Assembly (NCBI GenBank): GCA_956465555.1
Contig: OY101127.1
Location: 744,001 to 808,000 of the forward strand
Source: Nitzschia sp. pyKryTriq1
Lineage: Eukaryota; Bacillariophyta; Bacillariophyceae; Bacillariales; Bacillariaceae
Length of the DNA: 64,000 nucleotides
Reading direction: 5' to 3'
Made by a program: the position numbers and the translations under genes. Below the pieces are notes generated by a model. It saw only the letters and a list, made by a program, of their open reading frames with translations. It was not told where the DNA came from and did no database searches. Positions 53,441 through 63,905 of this stretch are shown piece by piece. Position 1 is the first letter of the stretch, and each line of letters opens with the position of its first letter.

Positions 53441-53502
53441 GTCAGAAGAAATCTTCTGACTGTCAGAAGAAATCTTCTGACGGTCAGAAGAAATCTTCTG
53501 AC
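53441..53502. repeat. Three tandem 20-nt palindromes
   Basis: GTCAGAAGAAATCTTCTGAC occurs exactly three times, at 53441-53460, 53462-53481 and 53483-53502, with one varied base between copies (period 21). Each unit has 9-bp arms GTCAGAAGA/TCTTCTGAC around AA. Because the period is a multiple of three, the minus strand reads as a heptapeptide repeat (QKISSD plus one). Confidence 0.95.
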
Positions 53503-53907
53503 GCACAGACGACAGAATTACCTAAGGGGTGAGTGGCGCAATGCGCGCCAGAATACGTGGAACGTCTGGCTTCGTACGTTTCCCCGAATGCTCCAGGTAT
53601 TACCGGTATGTTCCTACTGTACTGTACCAGCAACTTGTCTACCGGCGTTCGTTCCTGGTACCGGTACCGGTACTGTACCGGTGCCGGTACTTCGTAAAGG
53701 TATGGTACTCGTCTACTCGTATATTGCAGTAGATGATCGAATGCGATGAACGGAATCCATTGTGCATGTGTAACGCAACCGGTATCAGAACTATTGAGAT
53801 TGGCAACGGCGTCAGAGGTTCCAGCAACGAAAGCCTTTCACGAAGAAATAGCCCTCGTTGTTGTCTCCGTTGCGTCATTCTGTAATTTCACTAGGGACTC
53901 TTCGACC

Positions 53908-55509
53908 ATGATGCTTTTTAAGAGACAAGTATCTCTCACGAAACGAAGGTGGGGGGCTCCTTTTGGATCTCTTACTCTGTCGATTCTATCCGTTTCCCTG
54001 CTGTTGTTCATCGCCAGCGATCGGGGCCTTGTGGCGAACAAAAATGAGGTTTTTGTACAAGCCTTCCACGTCCAATACAGAAACAGTCAACAGCAGTGTC
54101 CGACCACTGCCCGACGTCGATCAACTAACTGGCAACAGTTCGGGCATCCCTTTGGAGCCCCGGATCCGCCCTTGTCAGACTTGATCAAAATTCCAGACCA
54201 ATTTCTCTTGGCGCCCACTCCTGAAAATGTTATCCCTTTAGAAGACGGTCAGCGACTGGTTTGTTTGGGCGATGTGCATGGAGATTATCAAGCGTTAGTT
54301 GACTTTTTGGAGTTGGCGGGGGTTTTGGATTTTCAGCCAAGGCAAGCATACCTGAATGCTGGCGACGACGATGGTGCGCCAGGGGAAAACATTGTTCATG
54401 ACCAGTATCAGTATTCGGCTCTATCTATAGAAGTAATTCCAATTTGGACGGGAAATAACACCATTTTGGTTCAATGTGGAGATGTCTTGGATCGAGGAAG
54501 CGAAGAGCTAGCCTGTTACCAGCTTCTGGCTCAATTGTCACACCAAGCGGAATCGCAAGGCGGAAGAGTTATTTGTCTGTACGGAAATCATGAAGCCTTG
54601 AATGCAATGGGTCTCTTCCAATATGCTACGACCGATGCGGAATACGAAAAGGTGGTGGGAAAACTTGTCGATGACCAACTTACTGCTCACTTCCAGGATC
54701 AGCCAACGGCGACGCCACGAGCCCATCTGTTCCACCAACAACAGTTGCAACAGCAGAAACGACAAGAAGACGAGGATGTCGACGCTAATGATGAGAAAGA
54801 CGATGATGATCCTACTCCTGTTGTTGCATGGAGATCCCAGTATGTGGAAAATCAACCAGCTCGATGGGCTACGTACGAACCTAATGGCTTGCTGGCACGG
54901 TCCTTACTGGCCAACATGAAGGTCGCCGTTCAAGTCGGGCGAACTGTCTGCGTCCATGCCGGGTTGACGGCAGAACATTTGCTTGAAAACGGAGGTATCG
55001 CGGGTCTCAACAACCAAGCGAAGGCCTATATCTTGGGGGAGACCCTACGTAATCGGATCGCCTTTAACAATCAAGGATACTATGCTAGCCTCCAACAGCC
55101 TTGGATAGATGCCGAAAGACGCCAATCAACTTATATCAATTCAATCCCCAAATTTTTGGGTGGAGGGATTGGGGCGTCGTCCCCCGTATGGATGCGGGAT
55201 TATTCGTCTCCTGCGGATGGACCACCCAAGAATACGAATGCTATGTCCATGATTGAAAAGGCGTTGGAAGAACTGGGAGATTGTGATCGAATGGTGATTG
55301 GGCATACGGTGCAATCCCAGATCAATGCAGCCTTGGAAGGCAAGGCTTGGAGAGTGGATGTAGGAGCAAGTCGGGGAGTCATTGCTGGTAAACCAGAAGT
55401 GCTGGAGATTGTAAATGTAAATGGAACCGAGGCCGTCAGTATCCTGACGAAATACGGAAAGGTGCCTGGCAGCGAGCGACATGTTTGGGCGATGGCGGAG
55501 TTCTATTGA
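53908..55509 (+). CDS. Shewanella-like (SLP/calcineurin-like) metallophosphatase, plastid-type pre-sequence
   Basis: Single exon, 533 aa from the ATG ATG at 53908; the frame is open to an ATG at 53746, but the signal sequence starts here. The N terminus has a basic head and a hydrophobic core (SILSVSLLLFIASDRGL) and then VFVQAFHVQ, a plausible diatom plastid cleavage site with Phe at +1. The metallophosphatase motifs are complete: GDVHGDY (about 120), GDVLDRG (about 191), GNHEA (about 226), VHAGLTAEHL (about 348) and VIGHTVQ (about 464). SLP enzymes are bacterial-type PPP phosphatases kept in plants and algae; Arabidopsis SLP1 is in the chloroplast. A Gln/Asp-rich insert (residues about 275-310) separates GNHE from the second half. 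Protein substrate is unknown. Confidence 0.85.
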   Translation: MMLFKRQVSLTKRRWGAPFGSLTLSILSVSLLLFIASDRGLVANKNEVFVQAFHVQYRNSQQQCPTTARRRSTNWQQFGHPFGAPDPPLSDLIKIPDQFLLAPTPENVIPLEDGQRLVCLGDVHGDYQALVDFLELAGVLDFQPRQAYLNAGDDDGAPGENIVHDQYQYSALSIEVIPIWTGNNTILVQCGDVLDRGSEELACYQLLAQLSHQAESQGGRVICLYGNHEALNAMGLFQYATTDAEYEKVVGKLVDDQLTAHFQDQPTATPRAHLFHQQQLQQQKRQEDEDVDANDEKDDDDPTPVVAWRSQYVENQPARWATYEPNGLLARSLLANMKVAVQVGRTVCVHAGLTAEHLLENGGIAGLNNQAKAYILGETLRNRIAFNNQGYYASLQQPWIDAERRQSTYINSIPKFLGGGIGASSPVWMRDYSSPADGPPKNTNAMSMIEKALEELGDCDRMVIGHTVQSQINAALEGKAWRVDVGASRGVIAGKPEVLEIVNVNGTEAVSILTKYGKVPGSERHVWAMAEFY

Positions 55510-55745
55510 GAGAACCAATACTGCCAGCGGAATCTACCTCAATCACAATTCCGGCAAATGCTTTACATAGCATGCACTACACTACTGAGTTTTTTTACTC
55601 TTTCGAGTGCGAAAATCCTTTCAGTCTTCATACAATTCGGTATTTCTCTCGGAAACAAGTGGTCCACGATCTTAGGGATTCAAGTTCCATGTCACTGAGA
55701 GTGTCCCAATCTGTCCGGTTCACATCCTTAGGATCCAGAGACATT

Positions 55746-56105
55746 TTACCCAAGGCCACACTGGCTTCCTTCCCTTCCACAAAGCATACCGGTACAGTAA
55801 GGCTCCTGGAACATAGTATCTGGGGGAGTTGTTGTCTCCGTTATAACGTGATAGTTCGTATGTAGCGCGATTTCGGGAAAAGTAAAATTAGGCCGTGTCA
55901 TATTGCAAAAGCGTACCCAGCCCTCGTGCCACTTGAAATCTTGCATTTGTCGCAACGGATGAGCAGTTCGCTTGTCGTAGTAGAAAACGAATCCTGCAAT
56001 TCCGCCGACCGCGCCACCAGCCAGACTTACATTGCCCCGAGATGTTTTGTGGAGTGGATGGGGTACTGTCATGATCATACTTGCGAAGAATTTTATCTCT
56101 ATCAT
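55746..56105 (-). CDS. Hypothetical small protein (doubtful)
   Basis: Open frame of 119 aa with ATG. It has a Gly/Ala-rich hydrophobic stretch VSLAGGAVGGIAGFVFYY followed by a Trp/Phe-containing part (MQDFKWHEGWVRFCNMTRPN). It has no recognised domain. The amino-acid make-up looks more protein-like than neighbouring frames, and a GNVS site could be a splice site. I would not rely on it. Confidence 0.25.
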   Translation of the reverse strand: MIEIKFFASMIMTVPHPLHKTSRGNVSLAGGAVGGIAGFVFYYDKRTAHPLRQMQDFKWHEGWVRFCNMTRPNFTFPEIALHTNYHVITETTTPPDTMFQEPYCTGMLCGREGSQCGLG

Positions 56106-56154
56106 CCTGTGACCGAGTATGGGCCTGAACGCTCCTCGGAGTTAGAATGTCAAG

Positions 56155-56186
56155 GGAGCTGTGGGAAGAATTATTCCCACAGCTCC
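56155..56186. repeat. Perfect 13-bp hairpin
   Basis: GGAGCTGTGGGAA (56155-56167), loop GAATTA, TTCCCACAGCTCC (56174-56186). The arms match exactly, making a strong stem. Confidence 0.9.
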
Positions 56187-57018
56187 TCTGGGGGAAGGAG
56201 TAGTTTTACTGCCAAATCAACTCTGCAAAGGTCGCACAACAGCAGAAAGCGAGCAAGAGAAGATACGAACTTTAGGGATTTTGAGGATCGAGCATCCGCA
56301 GTCTCTGATCTGTAATGCCCACAATTAGGCTCACCTGCCTTACTTCAGGGTGGTATACGAACTCTTTCAATGAAGCTGTTGACGGATCCTTCCTGTCTTT
56401 TACACGGATTCTGGCTGGACCTGAACCCACCAACGTTTTTGTTGAGGAAAGGGCCATGGTGTCCATGTTTTCTGCCGTAACAACTAGGGAAAGTATCACA
56501 TCTTCTCCATGACTACCGTGCCCAGCCTACCATGGACCCAAGAAACCAGTCTTCAGGGGCAACTGAACATGATTCCCAATGGTGTTTGGCCTGATTCTGG
56601 CTGCCACAAGTGTGTATTGCAGAGTGCTGTACATGGTGAAGGTAACGAAGGGCAATGAACTCGTGTGTTTGCAGGGAATGGTCGAGGGACTTCCATTCGG
56701 ACGACCTTAACTTTTGGCTGCTACCGGCGACAAGGTGATGTTTCCCATACCTAGTGTACGCTAGGGCAAAGTCATTGAAATTCTGGTAAACGAAGATGCC
56801 CGCCTTTTAGTCTGCTCTGCCAGTCAAAGCTAGCGCGATGATTCACCTTCACCTGATAGAAACAAGACTTGAGAAGTCTTCTATAATCGCTGCAATTATC
56901 CTTCCGAGCGTAGAATATGTAATGTCCTCTATCAAAGCTTTCAGGCTTTTTAGCTACGTGTGTACGGTATTGTTGCTTGCAAATCGTACGTAGCACGCAA
57001 GCAACTTGCCACAGCCTA

Positions 57019-59957
57019 CTATTCTGCTTCGATTTCTTCCAAAACAGGCACCTTCATTCTCTTCGTGAGCCGTAGAATCGTGCCCCGGATGTGCTGTGAG
57101 TTCAAACCCGCTTGGTCGTATTGTTCGTGTTGAGTGGCAGCTTCGAAATAACTATCAGGCATGACCATTGGTCGGAATTTCAACTGACCGTCATCCATCA
57201 AACCATCCAGCGACAAAAAATGCAAGACGTGGTCACCAAATCCACCAATGCTTCCCTCTTCGACGGTAATCATGACGCCGTGGTCATCAGCAAGCTCTCT
57301 CACCAATTCAACGTCTAAGGGCTTCATGAAACGAGCATCCGCCACAGTCACACTCAGTCGCTCGTCCATTTCTTCAACTTCTTGAGCAGCAATTAACGCC
57401 TCGTGGAGCCTTGTACCAAATGAAAGGATAGCGACGCGATCCTTGCGCTCCTTCCCGCGGGACGAAGAAGATGTGTCGATCATGCCGCCGGGCCCCCGAA
57501 CGATGCGTCCCTTTCCGATCTCAATGACTTCTCCTAACGGGACGAGAATGAGAACAAGGAAAGCCTAGATGAGACAACCACAACGAATGATTGGAGTCAC
57601 TCAACCTCTTTGCTTGCCCAAAGCTCACCTTTGGAAGGAATTTCTCCATTTTCTAGTTTGTATCCGAACATAGATTCCAGCTTTTCTGCACCGTATCCTG
57701 TTCCTCGTGGGTAACGCAAAACAGTTGGGCCGTCGTCAAATGCTGCACAGGTCATCACCATGTTCTTCAGCTCAATTTCATCACTGGGTGACATGATGGT
57801 CAAATTCGGAATACAGCCAAGATATGACAAGTCGTAGCATCCATGATGCGTAGGGCCATCATTTCCAACAAAACCAGCACGGTCTAGGATCATACGGACA
57901 GGAAGATTTTGGACAGCAACATCATGCACAACTTGATCGTATCCACGTTGCATGAAAGTGGAATACACACAACAAAATGGTTTGATCCCTTCACAAGCCA
58001 TACCAGCAGCCATACAAACAGCATGCTGCTCAGCAATACCAACGTCAAAGGTTCGCTTGGGAAAACGACGCCCGAAAATGTCCATTCCAGTACCACCCGG
58101 CATGGCTGCCGTGATACCGACGATACTGCGATCGTCAACAGCTGCATCGATCAACGAGTTGGCAAAAATGGAAGTGAAGCTGGGGTTTCCTCCACTTTTT
58201 TTGGGCTGAATTCCCGTGCTCAAATTGAATTTACCAACACCATGCATTCTATCACTGGCAGCCTCGGCAGGGGGGTAGCCATATCCCTTGACCGTTTTCA
58301 AGTGGAGAAGCACTGGTTTGTCGTTGGGGCTGTCGCGGAGCTTTTCCAGGATTGGGATCATATTATCCAAATCGTGTCCATCTACCGGGCCAACGTAGTA
58401 GAATCCCAACTCCTCGAACAAGGTACCACCAGACACAATACCTCGGGCATACTCATCAATGCGTTTGTTGACGTCTTGAATACCTTCGGGCAAAAGCTTG
58501 TTGAAGCTCTTGGCAAAGTCACGGAAGTCTTGAAACGGCTTAGATACAAGCAAATTCGATGTATAGGCAGAGAGCTGCGAGGCGGGGATGGTTCCACCAG
58601 CACTGGGAGTTCCTGTCGGAAGACTGACTTGACCGTTGTCGTTCAAGATCACAATCATCCTGGATCGAAGGTATCCTGCACTGTTCATTGCTTCGTACGC
58701 CATGCCACCCGTGATAGCCCCGTCCCCAATGACCGCCACACAGTTGTTTTTTCTTTTGTTGAGCAAAGACTTGGCAATACTCATACCTTGTGCGGCAGAA
58801 ATGGATGTTGTGGAATGCCCGGCTCCAAAGGAGTCATATTCACTTTCTTTTCGCTTGCAAAATCCTGAAATACCACCTAGTTGTCGAAGTCCTGACATTT
58901 TATCCCGCCGCCCTGTCAAAATCTTGTGCGGGTAGCACTGGTGGGCGACATCCCAAATAATATCGTCTTCAGGCATGTCGAACACATAATGGAGGGCAAC
59001 AGTCAATTCCGTAACACCCAACGACGAGCTCAAGTGACCACCCGTCTTGGAAACCGACTCCAATACCTCCCATCGGACCTCGTTCGCAAGCTAGAAGGAA
59101 ACAAGATGAGAGGCCACCCATGGAGACAATAATCACAACCCCAACTGTTCCTTGTGTTGCACATACCTGTTTGAGTTCCCGCATGTTCAACCGTTTCATA
59201 TCCGACGGATACTTTACCGAATCCAAAATGGGCTTACTGGGAGGTCCAGCATAAGGAGGTCCAGGCATGTTGGATCCCTCCGACATGAAGAGAGTTGATG
59301 ATTTCGACCCATGGTACACTTTAGAAAGAGGAGCGAATGCTGTCACCTGTTTTTATGGTCGAAGAAGAAAGAGCGGTGAGATGAATAATCGAGGCGATTT
59401 TCTACAAAGATACTCCCAAGGAACCCGGTTGTTGAACTTTCTCCGAACGCGAAAAGTGCGGTACTCGTAGTGTAATAATTTGGATGTAGTCGAACGTGTC
59501 GACTTCAACAGAAAAAACATCATCATGCATAACGAGCCGTTCTTTGACCATGAGATTATTGCAGAAGGATGAAGAATCATCGTCTGATGAAGACGCCACC
59601 TATCCGTCCACCTCAAGGTTTCATTATATACTCGATTTGCAAAAGGATGGGCTTCGTGGGCGTTGCCTGCGGGGATACTCGACACAAGACCTTCGAAAGC
59701 TTTTCTTTCGAACGAAATAGGCGAAGTGGTGGCAGAATAAGCAAACTCCAACTTTTCCAACCATCCTGACTGACACAACCAATAACATCGCGTTTTTATC
59801 AGCAGGCTGCCATGGCTTTGGGATTCGGGCCGATTTCACCGATTTCTCCATTCCAAAAACGACCACGCCAACCACATAAATCAAACTCGAAGCCAGCCCG
59901 CGTTGAACTTACCGGGGCGGTTGTCGCCAACAACAAGGAAAAGATTTGGAAACGCAT
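57019..59957 (-). CDS. DXS: 1-deoxy-D-xylulose-5-phosphate synthase, plastid
   Basis: Four exons on the minus strand: 59957-59913, 59346-59167, 59090-57629 and 57533-57019; total 733 aa. DXS joins pyruvate and glyceraldehyde 3-phosphate with thiamine diphosphate, the first step of the plastid MEP isoprenoid pathway. Exon 1 (45 nt) reads [15 protein letters not shown]; joined to exon 2 it gives a signal peptide ending VTA and then [10 protein letters not shown], an exact ASAFAP-like site. The exon 2/3 join gives [19 protein letters not shown]. Catalytic parts: [43 protein letters not shown] (ThDP), [24 protein letters not shown] with the conserved Glu, and [15 protein letters not shown]. The last join gives [15 protein letters not shown]. 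Introns have GTAAGT, GTATGT and GTGAGC donors. Confidence 0.97.
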
Positions 59958-60730
59958 CCTGGAATTCGGATGGAGCAGCTGACCCTTCCTGTCTTGATCA
60001 AGTTGAAATTGAACAGAGAGTGATTTTTCTGTTGTTGTTTCTCGTACTAGTACCTCGTTCTCAGGTTGAGTTGGTTGATGGTCTCCTTGCGTTGGTGCGT
60101 CGTGATGATTTTTGATGGCGCCAATCAAGTTGCAGCACCGCATCCGAAGGATTTCATCTCAACAACATCATCACCTTCTTGCTTCTTGCTTCTTGCTTCT
60201 CACACCACGCACCACGTATTCACGGGCAGCAGTGCGCGGGCACGCAACTGCGCGTTGCCAGTAGCAAGTTTCCAACGTACGTAGCGTTGCCAGTTGCCAG
60301 TTGCATGCCAGGTGGAAGTACCGTACATACACCCATACAGGGATACCCCCTGTACCGGTACGTACAGTACTCTGGGGCCGGCCGGCCGTATCAACAGATC
60401 ACTGACGTCATCGTGAAACTTCTTTCATTCATTTCATTCAATTTCCCCGATCTCACCCCACTCGAATCATCCCCCCTTTCTTCATTCACCCAGCTGCTAC
60501 TAGGGAAACAAAAAATCAATACCGGGATGTACCTGGTACCGGTACACCATACCTCCTGCCGTTCTGTATTCCAAGTACGGGTACAAGTACTGTGTTTCTC
60601 GGACCGTGACTACAATTCTGTACTATTTCTCTCTAATACAGTAATCCTACTAGAGAGTTCGAGAGATCCAGCATCCAGTCGTCTTTATTGTTACGCACTT
60701 CTTGTACAACGAATTCGCGTCTACTGCAGG
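59958..60730. other. Divergent intergenic region
   Basis: Between DXS and the HAD-like gene. It has GTACCGGTAC words at about 60320-60375 and 60530-60600. The coding frame of the next gene is open here but shows no conserved sequence. The CTACTGCAG just before 60731 could be a leader-intron acceptor. Confidence 0.5.
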
Positions 60731-62029
60731 ATGCTGGGTAAAATGAAAAAAGTTTCAATCACAGCCTTGGCCGTGGTCGTCCTCAGCTGGCCCATTGTGT
60801 CTTTTGGATGGCTTCCGAAATTGTCGAGCCGATCGAACAATCGATCTTTGTCTGGTATCAAGAGAACCAGGGGATTGATGCTTTCGTTACAGGCCCCGGC
60901 AACTGAGATTCGCCATGACTTACTTTTGATAGACTGGGATGGGGGCTGTGTTGTTGACACCGTAAGATTTCGGATCGAAATTGCGCAGCAAGCAGCAGCA
61001 TTGCTTTGGCCTGACCTGGAAGAAAAGATCAAGGTGGCAGCAACGGCGATTGCAACTGCCACATCGCAATTGCAAACTTCTTGGTTGACTAATAAACTGA
61101 AGGCGATTGCCCCAGCATTAAATGAGGATACGCGCCATTTCTCTGCTACGGCCCAATACGTACTGGCTGTGCGTCTCTTGATTGAAGAACAAGAACTCGA
61201 TCAAGGTAGATCACCAGGGACAGGAAAGTACGGATCTCGTTACCACCCTCAACAGTCACAGAAACTGGAGGAGCACTCATCGCCGGACAGTTTCTCATAC
61301 GGTAGTCGCCCGCTAACTGTCAGCGAAGTCACGATGAATTGGTGCGACTTGCTTCTGGATACGCTTCCAATAAAGTATCGAGTTCGTCCCTATCAACTGG
61401 AAGAAGCGGTCAGTCAATGTATGTCGAACCAACACCAAAGAGATCACGATGATCTCCCTCCAGTCAACAGAGCGGTAGCCTCCATTCTGGCTGCCATGGC
61501 CACTGGTCAAGCAGTCATGCAGTATGACAAGGCCGAACCCCGTACGCGAGAAACGCTACCGGTTGTTACCGTCCGACATCAGAGCGATTTGCCCTTGGCG
61601 CTTGCTTCAATGGCAGGACACTTCAAAGATTCGCAAGTCCAAGTACGACTGATCGACAGCGCCGAGCAGCTTTGGGTAGTCTCCGACGAACAACCCACAA
61701 TTTATATTCTCCACAAACAACGGGAGACGATTGCAAAGCTGCTGAGACAGAGCGCAGCGCGAAGCAGTACCAGTACCAAAAAAACGGTCAACACAAGTAC
61801 AGCCAGCGTGGTTCACGTTGTTGAGTCTTCTTGGGAAGCTCTACAGTGGGATACTTATCATCATGATCATCCTGTGGTTGCTGGTGACGGCATGGACCTG
61901 AAGCTAACCGCATGGTGCCCCACCCCTGAAATGGAGCGTCGTGCTACGATGTGTCCATGGTTGAATGCGTGTACTTCTGTCATAGAATTGGAGGAACAAC
62001 TTGGTATTCAGCGCGCAGCCTTTGAGTGA
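60731..62029 (+). CDS. HAD-superfamily hydrolase-like protein, plastid-type pre-sequence
   Basis: Single exon, 432 aa from MLGKMKKVSITALAVVVLSW. The signal peptide runs into PIVSFGWLPKLSSRS, with Phe at the expected +1 position for diatom plastid import and a Ser/Arg-rich transit-like stretch after it. LLLIDWDGGCVVDTVRFR (about residues 71-88) matches HAD motif I (DxDG), with Trp between the Asp residues. Helical cap-like sequence follows, then a later part with VVTVRHQSDLPLALASMAGH and YILHKQRETIAKLL. A clear motif III/IV (K and DD) is not obvious, so catalytic activity is uncertain. The substrate is unknown. It is divergent from DXS. Confidence 0.65.
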   Translation: MLGKMKKVSITALAVVVLSWPIVSFGWLPKLSSRSNNRSLSGIKRTRGLMLSLQAPATEIRHDLLLIDWDGGCVVDTVRFRIEIAQQAAALLWPDLEEKIKVAATAIATATSQLQTSWLTNKLKAIAPALNEDTRHFSATAQYVLAVRLLIEEQELDQGRSPGTGKYGSRYHPQQSQKLEEHSSPDSFSYGSRPLTVSEVTMNWCDLLLDTLPIKYRVRPYQLEEAVSQCMSNQHQRDHDDLPPVNRAVASILAAMATGQAVMQYDKAEPRTRETLPVVTVRHQSDLPLALASMAGHFKDSQVQVRLIDSAEQLWVVSDEQPTIYILHKQRETIAKLLRQSAARSSTSTKKTVNTSTASVVHVVESSWEALQWDTYHHDHPVVAGDGMDLKLTAWCPTPEMERRATMCPWLNACTSVIELEEQLGIQRAAFE

Positions 62030-63905
62030 GCAATGGTTGGGTCATCAGCATCGCGGCTTCTGCCTCTGTATCTGATGAAGCTGCGCCACTGTAGTCAACA
62101 TAATTACCCCGCTGGATGCAAGTCAACGGGTTTGGAACTGGTCATTGGCGCACTCACTACCTCCATTGTATTGCTAACTATCTCTAGGGCCCCAAAGAGA
62201 GCCGTGATGAAAATCCCCAGATTCAATGCCATTATGCTTCTCGATCGATATCTACGTAATGTTGCACCATATATGAACTGCATTTCTTGCTGGGATTTCA
62301 AGCGGCCATGGTCTCCATGAGGAGTCTTTTCTGAGGAGTCAAGAAAACAGATGTGAAGATATTTTTAATTCCGTGGTAGCGAAAGGATCTAGATATGGGC
62401 ATGAGACGTGTGCCTCCTGGCTTCAGAAGGTGGAAGATATCTCCACATGATTCTTGTCGGGAAAGACAGAGGTGATGAAAGACCGAATGAAGCAGTTGTG
62501 CTCTGTTTGTGGTTCTTGAATGCCAGTAAACATATTCGCTGCGGGTGGACGCTTACTACCAGCGAAGCATCATTCTTCTGTCATTTTTCTTGGGGGTTAT
62601 ATTTTTCTGGCCATCCTGTGTTCTGAATCCCTGGAGTTTGATCGTTGGTCCACAACCCACGGTACCAGTGAGCACACTGGACGCCCCACACCTCTACGAC
62701 TTTGTTGGCCCTTTGACCAAGCCCAGCTGCATGACGAAACTGCAAGGGATCGCAACAGGAGTCAGTGCTGAAGGAATTGGCCACGTCGCCTGGTCTTTCA
62801 TCGACACCTCTGGAATGCTACGAACCTTGAAGCTTCCGGCCTACTACGTATCCCGAGCTAAAGCCAGACTCCTCATTACTAGTACCAGCCTGCTGAACGA
62901 GTATCTCACGAGCGAATCACTCTTGTTCCTCCATACCTTTGCGATCTCTGTGCGCGCCCACCGGGCTCGCACAATCAAAGATTCGCTATCTATTGAAAGG
63001 ACTACCATTGTCTTGTCTTGCTAACTGTACCTGAATGTTTACCTACCAGTGAATATAACTCACTATTCGATCTCAACGCTCAACTCTCGCTTATTTGGCA
63101 ATGGTTGGATCCTGTTGAGCTCGTTGTCACCCAGTGGATCATCAGATACAAATAGCAAGGTTCCTATTTTCAACGCACAGTATACTCCTCGTATGTATTC
63201 GTACATCTACAGTCGAAACAACTTCTACTACTCTAGTAGGTACTGAAGGTCTATCCTCTCTACTCTACTCTCTAGTAGAGAGAGTAGAGAGTCCTTACTC
63301 TACCGGTACAGGTAGCTCCAGGAGCGGACGGGAAGTCTAAGGTACCCGGATATTAGGAGGGATGACAGACGGCACGCTCCTCCGAGGGTGTTCGCCTATA
63401 TGATTCCGGCTGTTCGCCCGTGTTCCGAAGAACGGTGCCCTATGCACGTTAAAACTACAACCAGCTTGGTAAGACGGTAGAAGCAAGTCAGCCATTGCAA
63501 CAACAGGAGTTGAAATTGTGTGCCTTGAGATAGCTCTGTCCTCTTGTTGTTGTATCATGTTCATTTGGTGGTCGACGGTGGAAGGGATCCTGTCGGAGGA
63601 CAGACTATCTGACCGTCTGTCCTTCATCCTTTCAAACTCTGCAAATCCCACGTGCGCGCTACATTATGGACCCATGGCCGCGCGCTATGGACCCCCTGCT
63701 TTCGCCCGAAAGTCCTCGCCTTTGTACACTACCGGTACAATGTACGACCGCGTCAAACAATACAGAATTGTACTCGTCGTTAGTAGACTAAAATTGAAAC
63801 ATGCAATCCACTTATTGCACAAACCACATACAACGGGCGGTTGTACCGGTATTGCATATTGTATTTTACTCCAAAAATTCACCAGCGACCAGTACTCAGA
63901 GAGCC
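62030..63905. other. Intergenic region holding a Copia relic
   Basis: Contains the Copia relic at about 62540-63024 and CTCTACTCTACTCTCTAGTAGAG runs at about 63250-63305. The 65-aa minus frame at 62104-62301 has a hydrophobic patch but no recognised domain. No host gene is seen. Confidence 0.5.
62540..63024 (+). mobile_element. Ty1/Copia retrotransposon relic (protease region)
   Basis: The segment with LYDFVGPLTKPSCMTKLQGI, GVSAEGIGHVAWSFID and LRTLKLPAYYVSRAKARLL resembles the protease-domain region of diatom Copia polyproteins. Flanking capsid, integrase and long terminal repeats are not seen. It is a short broken relic and cannot be dated. Confidence 0.7.

Larger units (their letters stand above)
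52479..53907. other. Divergent intergenic region with tandem repeats and palindromes
   Basis: Between PI4K and the phosphatase gene. It holds GTACC words (52675-52800), six 9-bp units (52923-52976), three tandem 20-nt palindromes (53441-53502) and another GTACCGGTACCGG cluster (53645-53700). Coding frame continues in phase from 53746 to the chosen phosphatase start at 53908. Confidence 0.6.
55510..57018. other. Intergenic region with a hairpin and a doubtful small ORF
   Basis: About 1.5 kb between two convergent genes. It holds a weak 119-aa ORF (55746-56105), a perfect hairpin (56155-56186) and some decayed-looking open frames at 56315-56700 that I could not identify. Confidence 0.45.

Noticed and set aside
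53441-53502. CRISPR array
   Set aside because: Units are 20 nt with single-base gaps and no spacers; this is a tandem palindrome in a eukaryotic genome.
53746-53907. Upstream extension of the phosphatase frame
   Set aside because: Open with an ATG, but the signal-peptide-like N terminus begins at 53908. The longer form is possible but less likely.
55926-56315. 130-codon plus-strand frame
   Set aside because: Crosses the hairpin and the opposite-strand ORF; no domain.
60179-60730. Upstream extension of the HAD-like frame
   Set aside because: No conserved sequence and repeat-derived codons; the signal peptide starts at the ATG at 60731.
62104-62301. 65-codon minus-strand frame with a hydrophobic patch
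   Set aside because: Short, no recognised domain, in repeat-bearing intergenic DNA.
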